From positions 1 to 64,000 of the forward strand of contig DAOQAG010000002.1 of assembly GCA_035353815.1 (NCBI GenBank): 64,000 bases of DNA, written 5' to 3'. The notes under the pieces are model-generated. The model searched no databases and had not been told where the DNA came from. It saw only the letters and a list, made by a program, of their open reading frames with translations. Within the stretch, counting starts at the first letter, position 1, and every line of letters starts with the position of its first letter. Positions 55,502 through 64,000 of this stretch are shown here, piece after piece. The DNA is from JAKPUX01 sp035353815. GTDB taxonomy: Bacteria; Zhuqueibacterota; Zhuqueibacteria; Residuimicrobiales; Residuimicrobiaceae. The translations under genes and the position numbers were made by a program.

Positions 55502-56374
55502 ATGGCTGCCATAAAGCATTCCATGGGCTGGCTGCCCGATTATCCCGATTTCCGCGATTATACGACGGACCATGCCATCATCCACCCCATGCTGAAAAAG
55601 ATCGGTTTGACGGGCAAGCGTAAGAAGAGTCTGCCCGCGGCCGTGGACCTGCGCGCCTGGTGTTCTCAGATCGAGGACCAGGGCGAACTGGGCTCCTGTA
55701 CCGCCCAGGCCGGTGCGAGCATGGTGGAGTATTTTGCCCGCCGCACAATGGAACGCTACACCGATGTCTCCCGGCTCTTCCTCTACAAGGTCACCCGCAA
55801 TCTCATGCGGCAAAAAGGCGACACCGGGGCCTTTATCCGCTCCACCATGGGCGCCCTGGTGCTTTTTGGCGTCCCGCCCGAGCTCTACTGGCCCTACAAA
55901 GAGAAGGATTTCGACAAGGAGCCCCCCGCCTTTTGCTATGCCTTTGCCCAGAATTATCAGGCGATCAGCTATTACCGCCTCGATGCAGCGGGCGCCAGCA
56001 AAGAGGAGGCGCTCGAGGCGATCAAAACCAACCTGGCGGCCGGCCTGCCGGCCATGTTTGGCTTCACCGTATTCAGCTCGATCTCTCAGGCCGGCGAGAC
56101 CGGATTGATCCCCTATCCAACCGAGGGCGAAAGGATATTGGGAGGCCATGCCATTATGACGGTCGGTTACGACGACAAGCTTGAAATAGCTAACACCAAT
56201 CCGGATGGACCCAAGTGCAAGGGGGCCTTCCTCATCCGCAACTCCTGGGGATCCGAATGGGGCGAGAAGGGCTACGGGTGGCTGCCCTACGATTATCTGC
56301 TCAAGGGGCTGGCGGTCGACTGGTGGTCGATCCTGAAGAATGAGTGGGTTGAAACAGGACAATTCGAACCCTGA
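55502..56374 (+). CDS. Papain-like (C1A) cysteine peptidase without signal peptide
   Basis: A 290-residue protein. The start GWLPDYPDFRDYT is typical of bacterial C1 peptidases. The oxyanion Gln is Q60, the nucleophile C66 in DQGELGSCTA, the His H216 in GGHAIMTVGY, and the Asn N247 in IRNSWGSEWGEKGYGWLPY; all four are intact. The ATG at 55502 has AAAGGAGG. No signal peptide or membrane segment is seen and there is only a short N-terminal stretch before the mature fold, so it seems to be cytoplasmic or exported in a non-standard way. It has one strong private promoter. Confidence 0.92.
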   Translation: MAAIKHSMGWLPDYPDFRDYTTDHAIIHPMLKKIGLTGKRKKSLPAAVDLRAWCSQIEDQGELGSCTAQAGASMVEYFARRTMERYTDVSRLFLYKVTRNLMRQKGDTGAFIRSTMGALVLFGVPPELYWPYKEKDFDKEPPAFCYAFAQNYQAISYYRLDAAGASKEEALEAIKTNLAAGLPAMFGFTVFSSISQAGETGLIPYPTEGERILGGHAIMTVGYDDKLEIANTNPDGPKCKGAFLIRNSWGSEWGEKGYGWLPYDYLLKGLAVDWWSILKNEWVETGQFEP

Positions 56375-56492
56375 ACCCGTGGTACCTGACCCGACGTGCC
56401 CTGTTAACAGCGGCACGGGCCGAAGGGGCCCGCAGCGGCTGGATGCACACCGGATGCAGGGCCACGCTCTTTGTTCTCCGGGAAAATTTTAC

Positions 56493-56521
56493 TTGTATCG
56501 GTCTTTTTGTTTTTGTATACT
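56493..56521 (+). promoter_or_regulatory. Promoter of the duplicated-domain exported protein
   Basis: TTGTAT (56493-56498), 17 bases, TATACT (56516-56521). The palindrome AAAACGTTTT sits immediately downstream, at the right place for a repressor operator of LacI or similar type. Confidence 0.7.
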
Positions 56522-56806
56522 AAAACGTTTTAAAAGGCCCTGCTGATAAACGATTGTGAAGATGCGCCGCGCCGCGGAACGGACCGGTCTGCATTCCTGG
56601 AACCCTCCTGTCCGCCGCGCCTCTCTTGCCTGCCCGAGCTTGAAGAATCATCCAAAAGAGAACCGCATTATTCGCAAGGCACCAGCCCGCAGGGCCGCAC
56701 CGTACATTCCCATAGACCATCTGCAGCCTATCGGCCGCAATCCGAATGGGCCACTCATCCGCATGCAGGGAAGGAGGTGACCGCCAAGCTCAAGGAGCGC
56801 ACGGCA

Positions 56807-56881
56807 ATGCAGGAATTTTCACCGGATAACGCCATCCGTTATAGTGATGAGTCCTGGCATGTGTACGTTAACAATCCCTGA
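56807..56881 (+). CDS. Possible 24-residue leader ORF
   Basis: ATG to TGA with AAGGAG ten bases upstream; the peptide is acidic (MQEFSPDNAIRYSDE at its start). The stop is 27 bases before the next gene start. It may be a leader peptide or chance; there is nothing to compare it with. Confidence 0.2.
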   Translation: MQEFSPDNAIRYSDESWHVYVNNP

Positions 56882-56908
56882 ATGGTCTCACTAACAAGGA
56901 GAGTAAAA

Positions 56909-58738
56909 ATGCGCATCAGAGCACTTGTTACGATTCTGGCCCTTGTGTTGCTCAGCACCTGGGCATTCGCCCAGGAGTATTCGGCCAGGGAATCCTTCGA
57001 TTATCCCATCGGCGCCACCATCGATACCCTCATGGGTGCAGCAGCCAACGGCTGGCAGGGCGGTTGGTACAAGATCGTCGCCGCCGCGCCCAATGCCGCC
57101 ATCGCTTCGGATGCCGGTCTGCCCTACGATGATCTTAACTATGCTGTGCCCCATGCCGGCAACCACCTGGAGAGTGTCGGCATGGCCGCCGCCACAGAGC
57201 AACGCTGGGGCCGCCGTCTCGACAAGACCTGGCCATGCGTGGCTGGCAATGTCTACTGGATCAGTGTCATCATGGATATCAAGAATGCCGATGACAACGC
57301 CACCTGGATCGGTGTCAAATACTACGATGGCGACACCGGCGAACTGGGTATGTTCGGGAAGGGCCACGGCCTGGATAAATACACGGTCGGCAGCGGCTGG
57401 CATGGCAGCGCCGGCCCCGAGGTCTCCAATGTCGCCTGGAATGCCGGTCCGGTCTGGCTGCTGGGCAAGACGGTCATGAAAGGTGTTGGCAATGCCGATT
57501 ATGACACCACCTACATGTGGATCAATCCCGATCCGACCGCTGGCGAGCCGAGCACGACGACGGCCGATGCCGTCGCCAACACCAGCATGGAGAACGGCTT
57601 CAACACCATCCGTATCGAATTCGGCGGCACGGTGGGCAATGGTTTGCAGGTGAGCTTTGACGAACTGCGCCTCGGCACCTCCTATGCGGCTGTTTCATCC
57701 GACATTTATCTGGTCCGCGAATCCTTTGAATATCCCGTGGGTACCTCCATTGATGCGGGGATGGGCGCGGCGGGGAATGGCTGGCAGGATGCCTGGTATA
57801 CCATTGTCGCTGCAGCGCCCAACGCTGCCCTGATCGCGGACACGGGCCTGCCCTACGATGATCTCAATTACATCATTCCCAACGTCGGCAATCATCTCGA
57901 AAGCGTGCCGACAGCCACCGCTACGGAACAGCGCTGGGGCCGCCGCCTCGACAAAACCTGGCCGAATGTCGCCGGCACCGACTATTGGATCAGCTTTATC
58001 ATGGATGTCAAGAACGCCACCGACAATGCCACCTGGCTCGGCATCAAGTATTATGATGGTGATACCGGTGAGCTGGGCATGTTCGGCAAAGGCCACGGCA
58101 TGGACAAATACACCGTGGGCAGCGGCTGGCATGGCAGCGCCGGACCTGAGGTCTCGAGTGTCTCCTGGGATGCCGGCCCGGTCTGGATCGTGGGCAAAAC
58201 CGTCATGAAGGGTGTCGGCAATGCCGACTATGACACCACCTACATGTGGATCAATCCCGATCCGTCCGCCGGACAGCCGGCGGTCGCCACCGCCGACGCT
58301 GTTGCCAATACCAGCATGGAAGCCGGTTTCAATACGGTCCGCATCGAGTTCGGCGGCACCGTGGGTGATGGCCTCCAGACAGGTTTTGACGAACTGCGCA
58401 TGGGCACCAGCTGGGGTGATGTCGCCACGCCGCTGCTCGCCACGGCCGTGGAATCGCGGCCTGAAGCTGCTCCGGAAACCTACAGACTCTCCCAGAATTA
58501 TCCCAATCCCTTCAACCCGAGCACCTCGATCAACTATACGCTCCGGGCCAGCGGCAAGATTCATCTCGCCGTCTATGACCGGACCGGCCGTGAGGTAGCG
58601 GTCCTCGTCGACCAGTATCAGAATGCCGGCGAGCATGTCGCCCGCTTCACGCCGAACAACCTGCCCAGCGGAGTCTATATCTACAAGCTCCAAACGGCAG
58701 ACCAGATCTTCAGCAACAAGATGGTATTGGTCAAGTAA
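56909..58738 (+). CDS. Exported protein with two near-identical domains and a T9SS-type sorting tail
   Basis: A 609-residue protein. A signal peptide (MRIRALVTILALVLLSTWAFAQ) precedes two tandem copies of a 243-residue domain (about 22-262 and 265-505) that share long identical stretches such as TEQRWGRRLDKTWP and GKGHG; a LamG/concanavalin-like beta sandwich is likely. The last 85 residues are a sorting/FlgD-like domain with LSQNYPNPFNPSTSINY and GVYIYKLQ, as in type IX secretion substrates. Such proteins are surface-attached or secreted. AAGGAG precedes the ATG at 56909. It has its own promoter and terminator. The domain's ligand is unknown. Confidence 0.88.
   Translation: MRIRALVTILALVLLSTWAFAQEYSARESFDYPIGATIDTLMGAAANGWQGGWYKIVAAAPNAAIASDAGLPYDDLNYAVPHAGNHLESVGMAAATEQRWGRRLDKTWPCVAGNVYWISVIMDIKNADDNATWIGVKYYDGDTGELGMFGKGHGLDKYTVGSGWHGSAGPEVSNVAWNAGPVWLLGKTVMKGVGNADYDTTYMWINPDPTAGEPSTTTADAVANTSMENGFNTIRIEFGGTVGNGLQVSFDELRLGTSYAAVSSDIYLVRESFEYPVGTSIDAGMGAAGNGWQDAWYTIVAAAPNAALIADTGLPYDDLNYIIPNVGNHLESVPTATATEQRWGRRLDKTWPNVAGTDYWISFIMDVKNATDNATWLGIKYYDGDTGELGMFGKGHGMDKYTVGSGWHGSAGPEVSSVSWDAGPVWIVGKTVMKGVGNADYDTTYMWINPDPSAGQPAVATADAVANTSMEAGFNTVRIEFGGTVGDGLQTGFDELRMGTSWGDVATPLLATAVESRPEAAPETYRLSQNYPNPFNPSTSINYTLRASGKIHLAVYDRTGREVAVLVDQYQNAGEHVARFTPNNLPSGVYIYKLQTADQIFSNKMVLVK
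56991..58450. repeat. 729-bp in-frame tandem duplication inside the coding sequence
   Basis: The word AATCCTT at 56991 recurs at 57720 (offset 729 bp, 243 codons) and the similarity runs on through the second domain. DNA identity is lower than protein identity, so the copies have diverged mainly at third codon positions, which implies selection for the protein sequence. Confidence 0.9.
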
Positions 58739-58745
58739 ACGCTTT

Positions 58746-58786
58746 AAAAACAAGCCGGCAGTAGTTGACTGCCGGCTTGTTTTTTG
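58746..58786. terminator. Bidirectional terminator between convergent genes
   Basis: CAAGCCGGCAGT, five bases, ACTGCCGGCTTG, with an A-run left and a T-run right. It ends the exported-protein gene and may also end the leftward SGNH gene. Confidence 0.92.
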
Positions 58787-58847
58787 TTGGCCGGATCGCC
58801 GGGCATTCCGCTGCACGTCTCCTCCGGCTTGTTCATTGACAGTGGTA

Positions 58848-60872
58848 TTACCGTAAAGTCTTGCCAGCCTGCTTTTGGACGCGCGCCAGCAATGCCCGGG
58901 CGGGCTCATAAGCGGGGAAACGCCGGCTGGTCCGTTCCAGCAATTCCACGGCGGCCTCCGGCTTGCCGGAGGCCAGATAGGCGAGGGCCAGCATGTAGGC
59001 GTTATCGGCCGCCGTGGCGGGATCTTCCGGAAAGCGGGCCAGAGCCTCATAATAGCGTATCGCATCGGCAATCCGGCGTTCTTTGAGGCAAATATCTCCG
59101 AGCACCCGGGTTGCAACGCGGGTGGGCTCCACTTGCAGTGATGCCAGGAGCACGGTCTCTGCCTTGGAAAAATTACCGTCGTCATAGTGAATTTTTGCAA
59201 GATTGAGATAGGGCACAACCTGGTGTGGCAGCTGGTTGATGACGGATGCGTACTCCCGCGCTGCCTCTGGCCGCTCGCCGCGCTGCAGATAATAGGCGGC
59301 CGCGCGCTCGTGCACCGTGACCCAGCCGATCTGGTTATGCACCGCCTGGTCGGCGAGCATGCGCAGGGTGTCTGTGGCGGGCACAGGAGTGACCCTTAAT
59401 GGTTGGGTGTGGAAAGGCCAGCGCGCGGTCAGAAATTCGATCTTGCGCGCTGCCATGTACTCATCGACCGGTGTCAGCGGCCGGTTCTGCCAGAGCAGAC
59501 TGTCGACCCCCGCGTCATCGCGGCCCCAGCGGCCGGCCGGGGCGAGGAGGCCCTGCCGCTGCATGATGCGGGCGTACTCCCTGGCCATGAGAAACTGCCC
59601 GAAAGCCGTGGGATGGAGATGTTCGCTGATGAGATTCCGGCCGATCAGGGAATCGGGCGAAGCCGCCCGGAGGAACGCCTCGATATCCGCCATCAGGCAC
59701 CCCTCCCGTCCGGCCATGGCGCGGATCGCAGCGTTGAAGCGGCTGTCGGTCCGGAACCGCAGAGCATCCAGATCCCGGGCGCGGCGATACTCGGACTCGG
59801 CCTCCCGCGCCCTCCCGGCGCCGTCCAGACAGGCCGCGATGCGAAAATGGAGGTCGGCATAGCCGGAATCAAGCGCCGCTGCTGCATGAAATCGCACCAG
59901 GGCGGAATCGGCCTGACCCCGGGCCTGCAAATCACAGCCGCTCTGGTACAGACTCTGAAATGACCGCAGCATCTCCGGCGCCATGCCCGCTGCATGCTCC
60001 GAGACAAAGGGTGCCTGCTGGCGCAGGTTGCAGGCCTGGGTGGAAAAGATGACCGGTATATGCCGGGGCCGGCATGCCGCGGCGAGATCCTCCATGTTCT
60101 GTTGAAAAATATCCAGGGCCTGCCGATACAGGCGGCTTCCCTGCACCACGGTCCGCCTCCCGGCGACCTGTTCCATCAGCGTGGCCTGGTTGAGTTCCGT
60201 TGCGGCCGGCTGGCCGGCCAGGCCGCGCAGGCGATGAATGACCTCCCGGACCAGTTGAAAGGTGCGCCAATGGACCAGGCGCAGATAGAGGAGGTTAAGG
60301 CTGCGCGAGGGCGCCAGGCGCGCGCGCGAGGCGACCCCGAGCGCGCCATAAAATTCATTGTGCCCGTCATAGACAATGAGGAGATCGGGCTGGTAGCGGA
60401 ACAGCTCCCGGCCGATATCGAGCACCGTATAGCTGTTGGTAGCCGTCATGCCGAGGTTGATCACCTCCACCGGGCGGTCCGGGCAGAGTGCCTTGAGACG
60501 GTCGCGCAGAAAAGCCGGAAAGGCTCCGTTGTACCAGTACGGATAGCCGACGGTCGTCGAGCCGCCGAGGCAAAAGATGCGAAAGGTTCCAGCCGGTTTT
60601 TCGGCAGCCAGATACTCCGGTGAAGGATCCGGGGTAAACGAGGTGCGGCTGAAATAGCGGTCCTTGCAGCCGGGATTAAGGGTATACCAGTCGCGGCCGG
60701 CCCAATGTTCCCGGGCAAAGAGGGCCAGGTCAGGGCCGAAATCGATCGTGCGCAGGAAAAGCTCGATCAAGCCCAGGAAGAGAAAGGGCAAGGCAACGAG
60801 CAGCAAGGTGAAGAGCCGTTTTCGCCGGGGATCGATGGCCCGGAGGGCGGCCTGGCGCTCTTTTTTTTTCAT
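58848..60872 (-). CDS. Membrane-anchored SGNH hydrolase with TPR repeats
   Basis: A 674-residue protein. One helix (residues 20-42) anchors a large extracytoplasmic part. The SGNH block I is FCLGGSTTVGY (Ser105); a conserved Asn lies in YDGHNEFYG, and block V reads EHLHPTAFG. Tetratricopeptide-like repeats occur after the first domain (ADSALVRFHAAAALDSGYADLHFR) and at the C-terminus (ARFPEDPATAADNAYMLALAYLASGKPEAA). The fold is used for acyl transfer or esterase reactions on sugars, so a role in cell-envelope polymer acylation or de-esterification is possible. The ATG at 60872 has GGAGA. Confidence 0.85.
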   Translation of the reverse strand: MKKKERQAALRAIDPRRKRLFTLLLVALPFLFLGLIELFLRTIDFGPDLALFAREHWAGRDWYTLNPGCKDRYFSRTSFTPDPSPEYLAAEKPAGTFRIFCLGGSTTVGYPYWYNGAFPAFLRDRLKALCPDRPVEVINLGMTATNSYTVLDIGRELFRYQPDLLIVYDGHNEFYGALGVASRARLAPSRSLNLLYLRLVHWRTFQLVREVIHRLRGLAGQPAATELNQATLMEQVAGRRTVVQGSRLYRQALDIFQQNMEDLAAACRPRHIPVIFSTQACNLRQQAPFVSEHAAGMAPEMLRSFQSLYQSGCDLQARGQADSALVRFHAAAALDSGYADLHFRIAACLDGAGRAREAESEYRRARDLDALRFRTDSRFNAAIRAMAGREGCLMADIEAFLRAASPDSLIGRNLISEHLHPTAFGQFLMAREYARIMQRQGLLAPAGRWGRDDAGVDSLLWQNRPLTPVDEYMAARKIEFLTARWPFHTQPLRVTPVPATDTLRMLADQAVHNQIGWVTVHERAAAYYLQRGERPEAAREYASVINQLPHQVVPYLNLAKIHYDDGNFSKAETVLLASLQVEPTRVATRVLGDICLKERRIADAIRYYEALARFPEDPATAADNAYMLALAYLASGKPEAAVELLERTSRRFPAYEPARALLARVQKQAGKTLR

Positions 60873-60913
60873 CGTATTCTCCATGAAGGGGATCCGTGCC
60901 GGATGCACGGGAA

Positions 60914-60942
60914 AATATAACGCAATAAACCATTCGATTCAA
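60914..60942 (-). promoter_or_regulatory. SGNH-TPR gene promoter
   Basis: Minus strand TTGAAT (60937-60942), 17 bases, TATATT (60914-60919), 42 bases before the ATG. Confidence 0.72.
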
Positions 60943-60974
60943 TTCCTATTTATCATTTCCTGGAGGTAAGGAAC

Positions 60975-63900
60975 ATGAAACTACCGAACAACCTGCTGGG
61001 ATGGATTTTGCTGTTGTCGCTCATGCTGGCGGGTACGCTCTTTTCGGGTACGACCGGCAAGATCGCCGGTACCGTGACCGAAAAGGCGACGGGAGAAACC
61101 CTGCCCGGGGCCAACATTCTCGTCAACGGCACACGCCTGGGTGCAGTGACCGATCTCAGCGGACGGTACACCATTCTTGAGGTCCCGCCCGGGACCTACT
61201 CCCTGCAAGTGACCTTCCTGGGGCATCAGAAGACGATCGTCCATGACGTCCGGGTTTATATTGACCAGACCGCACGCATCGATGTCGCCATGGTCCAGGA
61301 AGCGATCGAGATCGGCGATGTGGTAGTGGTCGCCGAACGGCCGCTGATCAAGCCGGACGTGGCGACCAGTGTCGTGGCGGTTTCCGGCGCGGAGCTCAAG
61401 AGCCTGCCGGTCGCCAATGTCACCGACGTCATGGGCATGCAGGCCGGTATCGACGGCACCAATATCCGCGGGGTCGGCCTCGATGAAGCCCTCTTTATGG
61501 TCGATGGTGTGACCATGCGCGATCCACGCAACAACCAGGCGCTGACCAAGGTCGCTCTGAGCACGGTGCGCGAGATTTCCGTCGAACGCGGCGGATTTAA
61601 TGCGGAATACGGCCAGGTGCAGTCCGGTATCGTCAACGTCGTCACCAATGAAGGCAAGGCCAAGGGTTATTCAGGCAGCCTTAATCTGCGTCTGACACCG
61701 CCGACGCGCAAGTATTTCCACGGATCAGACATGCCCGATGTCAATTCGACGCAATCCTACTGGCTGCGCCCCTTCTATGACGACGCCGTCTGCTGGACCG
61801 GCACTACCAGTGGCGCCTGGGACACCTACACGCAGTCCAAGTATCTCGAGTTCGAGGGCTGGAACGCGGTGTCGCAGCAGCTCTGCACCGACAACGATCC
61901 CAGCAACGATCTGACGCCGTTGGCGGCGCAACGGGTTTTCCAGTATTATACCCGCAAGCGCCAGATCAATGATGAGCCGGATTATGAGATCGATGGCGGC
62001 GTCGGCGGTCCGGTGCCGCTGGTTTCGAAAATGCTGGGCAACCTGCGCTTTTTCGCCTCCTATCGCGGCCAGAAGAGTCTGCTGATCTGGCCGAGCACCC
62101 GGCCGGATTATCGGGATTATGATGCCCGCATCGTCGTCAATTCCGATATCAGCGATGCCCTCAAGCTGCGCATCTCCGGCCTCTCCGGAAAAATCAGCAC
62201 CATGGCCGGCAACCGCGCCTCGGAGACCACCTACAAGCAGTGGCCTTACGAGCTCGCCGGCACTACCCTCGGCACGGGCGGCTATGCCCTCTTCAATATG
62301 TACAGCGACTGGACCTACGGCCTTGCCGACCGCACCCACCATGCTCTCTCCGCCAAACTGACCCACATGCTGAACAAATCGACCTATTATGAGGTATCGG
62401 CGGAGTATTTCCAGCGCAATTATGATACCCATTCGCCCTCGATGCGGGATACCTCCAAAACCACCGAGATCATCCCGGGCTACTTTTCCACCGCCACCCC
62501 CTATGGCGTGTTTTACGGCATCGACGGCATCGTCAGCGGCATCAATGAAGGCAACCAGAACGCTCTCGCCCGCGACAAATCCGATGTCAGCGCGACCACG
62601 CTTAAGGCGGACCTGACCAGCCAGGTCAATTTCAACAATCTGGTCAAGAGCGGCGTCGAATTCGTCTACAACGACCTCAACCTCAACTATGGCTATATCC
62701 GCATGCAAAGCGGCGGCTTGCAATACGACAACCAGATCAAGATGCGCGATTTCCCGATCCGGGCTGCCTTTTATCTCCAGGACAAGCTTGAGACCAAGGG
62801 CTTCATCCTGAATGCCGGCCTGCGGCTCGACTATAGCAACTCGCGCACCGACTGGTGGGCGCTGGATCCCTTCAACGCCCTGTTCTACTCCTATAAATAT
62901 ACGGAAACCGCAGAATTGCCCCTGACCAAGGCCAAAGGCCAGTGGCAGCTCAGTCCGCGTCTGGGCATCTCCCATCCCATCACCGACCGTTCCAAGCTCT
63001 ACTTCAACTATGGTCATTTCAAGCAGATGCCGACCTACGAGTCCCAGTACCGCTTCGACCGTTCTTCCGACAATACCCTGGTTCGTTTTGGCGATCCCAA
63101 TTTGACCCTGGCCAAGACTATCGCCTACGAGCTGGGGTACGATCACGATCTCTTTGACGGCCAGATCCTGCTGCAGTTGGCGGCCTTTTACCGCGACATC
63201 AGCGACCAGCAGAACACCACCTCCTACCGCCCGGCCTATGGTACCGCCTACACAGTGACGACGAGCACGGCCTACTCGGATATTCGCGGCTTCGAGTTGA
63301 CCCTGCGCAAATCGGCGGGACGGTGGTTCTATGGATTCCTGAATTACACCTACCAGGCGACCTCCAACGGCGCCTTTGGTGAGAATTATGTTTTCGAGGA
63401 TCCCAAGTCGCAGCAGGATTATGATGAAAACACCGTCAATATTTATCAGACGCGCTCGGTGCCCTCTCCGTTCGCGCGCGCCAATCTGACCTTTGCGACC
63501 CCGCGGCAGTTTGGGCCGGCCGTGTTCAACCATGCGATCTTTGGCGATGTGCTCGCCAACATCCTGCTGCGCTGGAACCAGGGCGGCTGGACGACCTACA
63601 ATCCCAACAATGCCGGCACGACCAGCTTTAACAACAACACCAACAACAAGATCCAGAATAATATCCAGTACCTGGATTACTTTGACGCCACGCTGCGGTT
63701 GAGCAAGGCCATCCAGATCAACAAGATCAATCTGCAGGTTTTTGCTGACATCAACAACCTCTTCAACACCCGGCGCCTCAATAACACCGGTGATCTGAAC
63801 TACCGCAAGTCCCTGCATCTACCCAAAAGCGATGCCTATAACAATATTCCCGGTGATGACAAATTCGGCGATTACCGCAAGCCCGGGGTAGCCTGGCAGC

Positions 63901-64000
63901 CGATGGAGAACGGAGTCGACTTTAACTCGATCCCCTCCTCCAACCGCGCCTGGTATTTCGACAAGTCCTCGGATGCCTACTGGTATTACACCGACAACAT
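60975..64000 (+). CDS. TonB-dependent receptor with carboxypeptidase-regulatory-like domain, 3' end outside the window
   Basis: At least 1008 residues, still open at the right edge. A signal peptide is followed by a carboxypeptidase-D-regulatory-like domain (IAGTVTEKATGETLPGANILVNGTRLG, then GRYTILEVPPGTYSLQVTFLG), the plug (IRGVGLDEALFMVDGV, YGQVQSGIVNVVT) and the beta-barrel with alternating aromatic strands. This is the SusC/RagA-like outer-membrane receptor arrangement, without a SusD partner in view. GGAGGTAAGGAAC precedes the ATG. It is divergent from the SGNH gene. The cargo is unknown. Confidence 0.93.
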   Translation, partial: MKLPNNLLGWILLLSLMLAGTLFSGTTGKIAGTVTEKATGETLPGANILVNGTRLGAVTDLSGRYTILEVPPGTYSLQVTFLGHQKTIVHDVRVYIDQTARIDVAMVQEAIEIGDVVVVAERPLIKPDVATSVVAVSGAELKSLPVANVTDVMGMQAGIDGTNIRGVGLDEALFMVDGVTMRDPRNNQALTKVALSTVREISVERGGFNAEYGQVQSGIVNVVTNEGKAKGYSGSLNLRLTPPTRKYFHGSDMPDVNSTQSYWLRPFYDDAVCWTGTTSGAWDTYTQSKYLEFEGWNAVSQQLCTDNDPSNDLTPLAAQRVFQYYTRKRQINDEPDYEIDGGVGGPVPLVSKMLGNLRFFASYRGQKSLLIWPSTRPDYRDYDARIVVNSDISDALKLRISGLSGKISTMAGNRASETTYKQWPYELAGTTLGTGGYALFNMYSDWTYGLADRTHHALSAKLTHMLNKSTYYEVSAEYFQRNYDTHSPSMRDTSKTTEIIPGYFSTATPYGVFYGIDGIVSGINEGNQNALARDKSDVSATTLKADLTSQVNFNNLVKSGVEFVYNDLNLNYGYIRMQSGGLQYDNQIKMRDFPIRAAFYLQDKLETKGFILNAGLRLDYSNSRTDWWALDPFNALFYSYKYTETAELPLTKAKGQWQLSPRLGISHPITDRSKLYFNYGHFKQMPTYESQYRFDRSSDNTLVRFGDPNLTLAKTIAYELGYDHDLFDGQILLQLAAFYRDISDQQNTTSYRPAYGTAYTVTTSTAYSDIRGFELTLRKSAGRWFYGFLNYTYQATSNGAFGENYVFEDPKSQQDYDENTVNIYQTRSVPSPFARANLTFATPRQFGPAVFNHAIFGDVLANILLRWNQGGWTTYNPNNAGTTSFNNNTNNKIQNNIQYLDYFDATLRLSKAIQINKINLQVFADINNLFNTRRLNNTGDLNYRKSLHLPKSDAYNNIPGDDKFGDYRKPGVAWQPMENGVDFNSIPSSNRAWYFDKSSDAYWYYTDN

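Larger units (their letters stand above)
56375..56908. other. 530-base gene-free region with promoter and possible small ORF
   Basis: Left part: G+C-rich with short inverted repeats. Middle: an A/T-rich promoter and an adjacent palindrome AAAACGTTTT (about 56522-56531). Right part: a roughly 370-base leader that includes an isolated perfect Shine-Dalgarno word AAGGAGGTGA at 56771-56780 and a 24-codon ORF. No larger protein is credible here. Confidence 0.7.

Noticed and set aside
54614..56416. 600-codon open frame on the minus strand
   Set aside because: It covers both the LysE-type gene and the cysteine peptidase in antisense; both of those are convincing and this is not.
61725..63818. 697-codon open frame on the minus strand
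   Set aside because: It lies opposite the TonB receptor, which has signal peptide, plug and barrel; the minus frame has no recognisable motif.

Overview
The window is about 60% G+C and looks like a chromosome segment of a Gram-negative bacterium of the FCB / KSB1-Calditrichota type. The evidence is a C-terminal YPNPFNPST sorting domain (58.5 kb), a TonB-dependent receptor with an N-terminal carboxypeptidase-regulatory-like domain running off the right edge, lipoproteins, a Tad pilus locus with a secretin, and a dcw cell-division cluster. No phage, transposase, CRISPR array, rRNA or tRNA gene was recognised. Taxonomy is inferred from these marks only.

Layout. 0-10 kb: a 63-bp tandem repeat, then rightward genes: copper chaperone plus copper P-type ATPase, POT peptide transporter, RluA pseudouridine synthase, DUF72 protein, GH16 lipoprotein, NTF2-like secreted protein, PLP amino-acid decarboxylase and a YeaD-type mutarotase. 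10.1-10.3 kb: a 41-bp tandem array before rpmB. 10.6-24.7 kb: a leftward dcw cluster, mraZ-rsmH-ftsL-ftsI-murF-mraY-ftsW-murG-ftsQ-ftsA-ftsZ followed by a B12-type radical SAM gene. murE, murD and murC are absent from their usual places. A strong promoter and a 10-bp-spaced TGG triplet that resembles MraZ boxes sit in front of mraZ.

24.9-27.8 kb: a two-domain M16 peptidase. 28-39 kb: a leftward Tad/Flp pilus locus (two Flp pilins, prepilin peptidase, TadE, CpaB, CpaC, TadG, CpaE, CpaF, TadB, TadC), ending in a small lipoprotein and an unusual DUF192-methyltransferase fusion. Its probable promoter lies about 500 bases before the first pilin. 39-42.4 kb: DUF1015-serA-serC, a likely serine-biosynthesis operon. 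42.5-45 kb: a secreted protein and an M28 peptidase on the left strand. 45.3-50.8 kb: a heterodimeric ABC exporter and a secreted GH13 amylase. 50.9-56.4 kb: amidohydrolase, 4Fe-4S ferredoxin, SpmA-SpmB-like membrane protein, LysE-type exporter and a papain-like peptidase without signal peptide. 56.9-64 kb: a duplicated-domain exported protein with sorting tail, a membrane SGNH-TPR protein and the TonB-dependent receptor.

Two window-wide themes stand out. Promoters are strikingly uniform, with -35 TTGnnn, exactly 17 bases, then -10 TATATT or TATACT, unlike the Bacteroidetes-type promoter. Short tandem duplications copy the 3' end of genes with their stop codon into the downstream spacer: one 39-bp and one about 78-bp case are clear, and the 63-bp array at the left edge may be a third. 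No wholly new defence-type or mobile system is evident. The best candidates for new biology are the DUF1015-serine link, the DUF192-methyltransferase fusion at the Tad locus, and the repeat arrays.
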